Positions 52,555-54,502 of a stretch of 54,502 nt of DNA are shown here, in pieces. This stretch comes from Granulicella sp. (GTDB lineage Bacteria; Acidobacteriota; Terriglobia; Terriglobales; Acidobacteriaceae). The stretch lies in the NCBI GenBank assembly GCA_025357875.1, contig JANYLK010000012.1:1-54502 (forward strand), read 5' to 3'. Every line of letters begins with the position of its first letter. Position 1 is the first letter of the stretch. The position numbers and the translations under genes were made by a program. The notes beneath the pieces were generated by a model that ran no database searches, was not told where the DNA came from, and saw nothing but the letters and a program-made list of their open reading frames with translations.

Positions 52555-53223
52555 TCAGCCCTTCTTCATCGAAGTCGAAGAGGTTCCCCCCACTGCAGAT
52601 TGAGCAGCCTCTTCAACTGGATGGGCGATGTGGCCGACCTGCAACTTGACCAACTCAGGCTGGGCAATCTTCGTTGGGCCGAGCACGGCGATTCGGGGCA
52701 ACGGTCCGCGAACCATGGCAACCTCATCGCAGGCGTACAGGCGGGGGCAAGCCTGGCAATCCTTGTAGATCTTATCCGGCAGCGTGGTCCTGTCGGCAAT
52801 CCGAAATCCGAAATGAAAAAAGAAGTCAGGAATCCGAGTGAACAGGCAGACTGAAACCACACCCTGAATCTCAGCCTCTTCCAGCAAGCCGACGAGCAGA
52901 CGCCCGCCAGCTCCCTGCCCTTTCGCCTCAGGCTTGACCACGATCGATCGCACCTCGGCTAAATGCGGTCCGTAAAGATGTAGTGCACCGCAGCCAAGAA
53001 AAATTCCGCTCTGAGAATCCGCTATGAAGAAGTCGCGAACGTTTTCACATATCTCGGCGTAGTTCCGTCGAAGCAGAGTGCCGTCTCCGGAGAGCGAATT
53101 TACAAGCTCGAAGATGTTGACCGCATCCTGCAGCCGCGCCTGGCGCACCATTGCACCGCCAACGCGGGAGCGCGTCGATGCGGTGGATTCGCTCGCGGCC
53201 ATCAGGGAGCCTGTACTGCTCAT
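52555..53223 (-). CDS. Short N-acetylglutamate synthase-like acetyltransferase
   Basis: A 222-residue GNAT protein. It has the acyl-CoA-binding pattern VRSIVVKPEAKGQGAGGRL, RQARLQDAVNIFELV, and CLFTRIPDFFFHFGFRI. A Cys group, YKDCQACPRLYACDE, is characteristic of the short NAGS-type enzymes of arginine synthesis. It lies directly after argH (stop and start adjacent, TAAATG), so the two are co-translated. The role in the first step of arginine synthesis is strongly suggested by this. About 45 residues at the C-terminus (AHPVEEAAQSAVGG) are an extension of unknown role. Confidence 0.88.
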   Translation of the reverse strand: MSSTGSLMAASESTASTRSRVGGAMVRQARLQDAVNIFELVNSLSGDGTLLRRNYAEICENVRDFFIADSQSGIFLGCGALHLYGPHLAEVRSIVVKPEAKGQGAGGRLLVGLLEEAEIQGVVSVCLFTRIPDFFFHFGFRIADRTTLPDKIYKDCQACPRLYACDEVAMVRGPLPRIAVLGPTKIAQPELVKLQVGHIAHPVEEAAQSAVGGTSSTSMKKG

Positions 53224-54502
53224 TTAGCTATTCTCCCCCAATTTCGCCTTCGCCGCAGCTAGAGCTTGGGCTACGCGGTGTCGTGCTGTACCACCGACGA
53301 CATCATGGCAATCAAGCGTCGCTTCCAGCGTGATAGCGGCGAAGAAGTCTTCTGCAAACGCATCCGACAAGCCGCGTAGCTCTTCGAGCTTCAGGTCATT
53401 CAGCTCGCGCCCGCTCTCAAGACCGAGCCGCACGGCGTGGCCGATGATCTCGTGCGCCTTGCGAAACGGCACACCCTTATTCGACAGATACGTCGCCGCC
53501 GCCATCGCGTTCAAGTAGCCGGTAGTCGCAGCGGTCTTCATTCGTTCGAAGTTGAACTTCAGCGAACGCGTAAACGCAGGCAGGATCGCGAGGATCCCTG
53601 TTGCGGTGTCCGCAGCATCGAAGACGGCCTCCTGGCCTTCCTGCAAGTCTTTGTTGTATGCCAGCGGCAAGCCCTTCATCAGCACCGACAACGTGGTCGC
53701 CGCGCCAATCAGCCGCGCGGACTTGCCGCGAATCAGTTCCGTTAAGTCTGGATTCTTCTTCTGCGGCATCGCGCTTGAGCCCGTCGAGAAAGCTTCGGGC
53801 AGGTCGAGGAAGCCGAACTCAGCGGTCGAGTAAAGCGTCAGTTCCTCAGCAAATCGCGAGATGTGAATACCCAGCGTGGCAAGGCACTGCGCGAATTCCA
53901 ACATGAAATCCCGGTCACTGGTCGCGTCCATGCTATTCGGAGTAGGCCCGTCGAATCCTAGTTCCCGCGCCGCGATGGCGCGATCCAGTGCCAGCGTCGC
54001 ACCCGCAACTGCGCCCGATCCTAGCGGGCAAAGGTTCATCCGCTTGCGAGCGTCCGTCAATCTGGAACTATCACGCTCGATCATGCTCACATACGCCAGT
54101 AGCCAGTGCGCGACAAGAACCGGCTCGGCGCGTTGGAGATGCGTGTAAGACGGCATTACCGCTTCGCCCGCTGCCTCCGCAAGTTCGATGAGAGCCAGTC
54201 TCCAATCGCGTAGCCCTGCGAGAGTTTCATCTATCGCATCGCGGACGAATAGGCGCATGTCGGTCGCAATCTGTTCATTGCGGCTGCGGCCGGTGTGAAG
54301 CTTGAGGCCAAGAGAGCCGATGTGCTCGACTAGTGACAGCTCGACGAAATGATGAATGTCTTCGGCGGAGGGGTGGTTGCGCACGCGGTCTTTGCCAGCA
54401 TCTGAGCCGAACTCTGCGGCGACGGCGTCAAGCGCAGTGCGAAGCTTCGCTCCTTCGTCTTTTGTAAGAATGTCTGCGGCGATGAGTGCGGACGCGTGCG
54501 CC
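53224..54502 (-). CDS. argH: Argininosuccinate lyase (partial at the right edge)
   Basis: It cleaves argininosuccinate to arginine and fumarate, the last step of arginine synthesis. The frame continues to the window edge, so the N-terminus is lost; visible sequence starts AHASALIAADILTKDEG. The fumarase/aspartase-superfamily signature GSSAMPQKKNPD is present, as are LHTGRSRNEQIATDMRLFVR, YTHLQRAEPVLVAHWLL, and the substrate-binding SMDATSDRDF. An internal ATG at 54384 is not the true start. It is coupled to the NAGS-like gene downstream. The assignment is secure. Confidence 0.97.
   Translation of the reverse strand, partial: AHASALIAADILTKDEGAKLRTALDAVAAEFGSDAGKDRVRNHPSAEDIHHFVELSLVEHIGSLGLKLHTGRSRNEQIATDMRLFVRDAIDETLAGLRDWRLALIELAEAAGEAVMPSYTHLQRAEPVLVAHWLLAYVSMIERDSSRLTDARKRMNLCPLGSGAVAGATLALDRAIAARELGFDGPTPNSMDATSDRDFMLEFAQCLATLGIHISRFAEELTLYSTAEFGFLDLPEAFSTGSSAMPQKKNPDLTELIRGKSARLIGAATTLSVLMKGLPLAYNKDLQEGQEAVFDAADTATGILAILPAFTRSLKFNFERMKTAATTGYLNAMAAATYLSNKGVPFRKAHEIIGHAVRLGLESGRELNDLKLEELRGLSDAFAEDFFAAITLEATLDCHDVVGGTARHRVAQALAAAKAKLGENS

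Noticed and set aside
1..54502. CRISPR arrays, tRNA or rRNA genes, integrases and insertion sequences
   Set aside because: I looked for regular repeat-spacer runs, tRNA-like arms, rRNA-like stretches and transposase motifs and found none; the decay zone has no mobile-element remnant I can recognise.

Overview
The window looks like chromosomal DNA of an Acidobacteriota bacterium, most likely class Terriglobia (Acidobacteriaceae type). The reasons are family content rather than any marker RNA. There is a 1187-residue TonB-dependent receptor with an N-terminal carboxypeptidase-regulatory domain, a VWFA-related protein of the acidobacterial type, a GWxTD-domain protein, a DUF6526 membrane protein, the futalosine menaquinone enzyme MqnC, and a large Ig-like secreted protein at the left edge. 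GC content is moderately high and coding density is high. I saw no rRNA, tRNA, CRISPR array, integrase or insertion sequence.

Layout. 1-10 kb: tail of a surface protein, polyphosphate kinase, an M29 peptidase, a nitric-oxide/iron-sulfur repair module (Ric, a divergent Crp/Fnr regulator, a membrane polyferredoxin), a PAS histidine kinase, and a decayed KaiC-like ATPase directly upstream of that kinase. 10-18 kb: aldo/keto reductase, PilZ protein coupled to a NarL-type regulator, an MFS transporter, and the large TonB-dependent receptor. 18-23 kb: mazG-GNAT-MenC-like operon, an ice-binding-like DUF3494 protein, an OmpA lipoprotein. 23-29 kb: uvrC, an ECF sigma/anti-sigma/DUF4252 operon, a glutamate-semialdehyde dehydrogenase, and a second NarL-type regulator. 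29-36 kb: a receiver-glutaredoxin-like-flavoprotein fusion followed by a cyclic-nucleotide-domain histidine kinase, endonuclease IV, DUF6526, and a CysJ-like reductase. 35-41 kb is a decay zone with three broken genes (amine oxidase, BNR-repeat protein, DUF4139 protein) around mqnC. 41-54.5 kb: an outer-membrane carboxypeptidase-regulatory protein with a GWxTD protein, a MacA-like adaptor and ABC ATPase without a permease, an S9 peptidase, a SprT-like metalloprotease, a VWFA-related protein, and N-acetylglutamate synthase with argH (cut by the right edge).

How the genes work together. Redox and nitrosative stress sensing recurs: Ric, the Crp/Fnr regulator, the polyferredoxin, and the receiver-flavoprotein/kinase pair. 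Both NarL-type regulators have lost the phospho-acceptor aspartate, so they are probably not run by ordinary phosphotransfer. Because MqnC implies menaquinone is made from futalosine, the MenC homologue beside a GNAT acyltransferase is better read as an N-acylamino-acid racemase. The least described unit is the receiver-flavoprotein fusion with its kinase (29494-32704).
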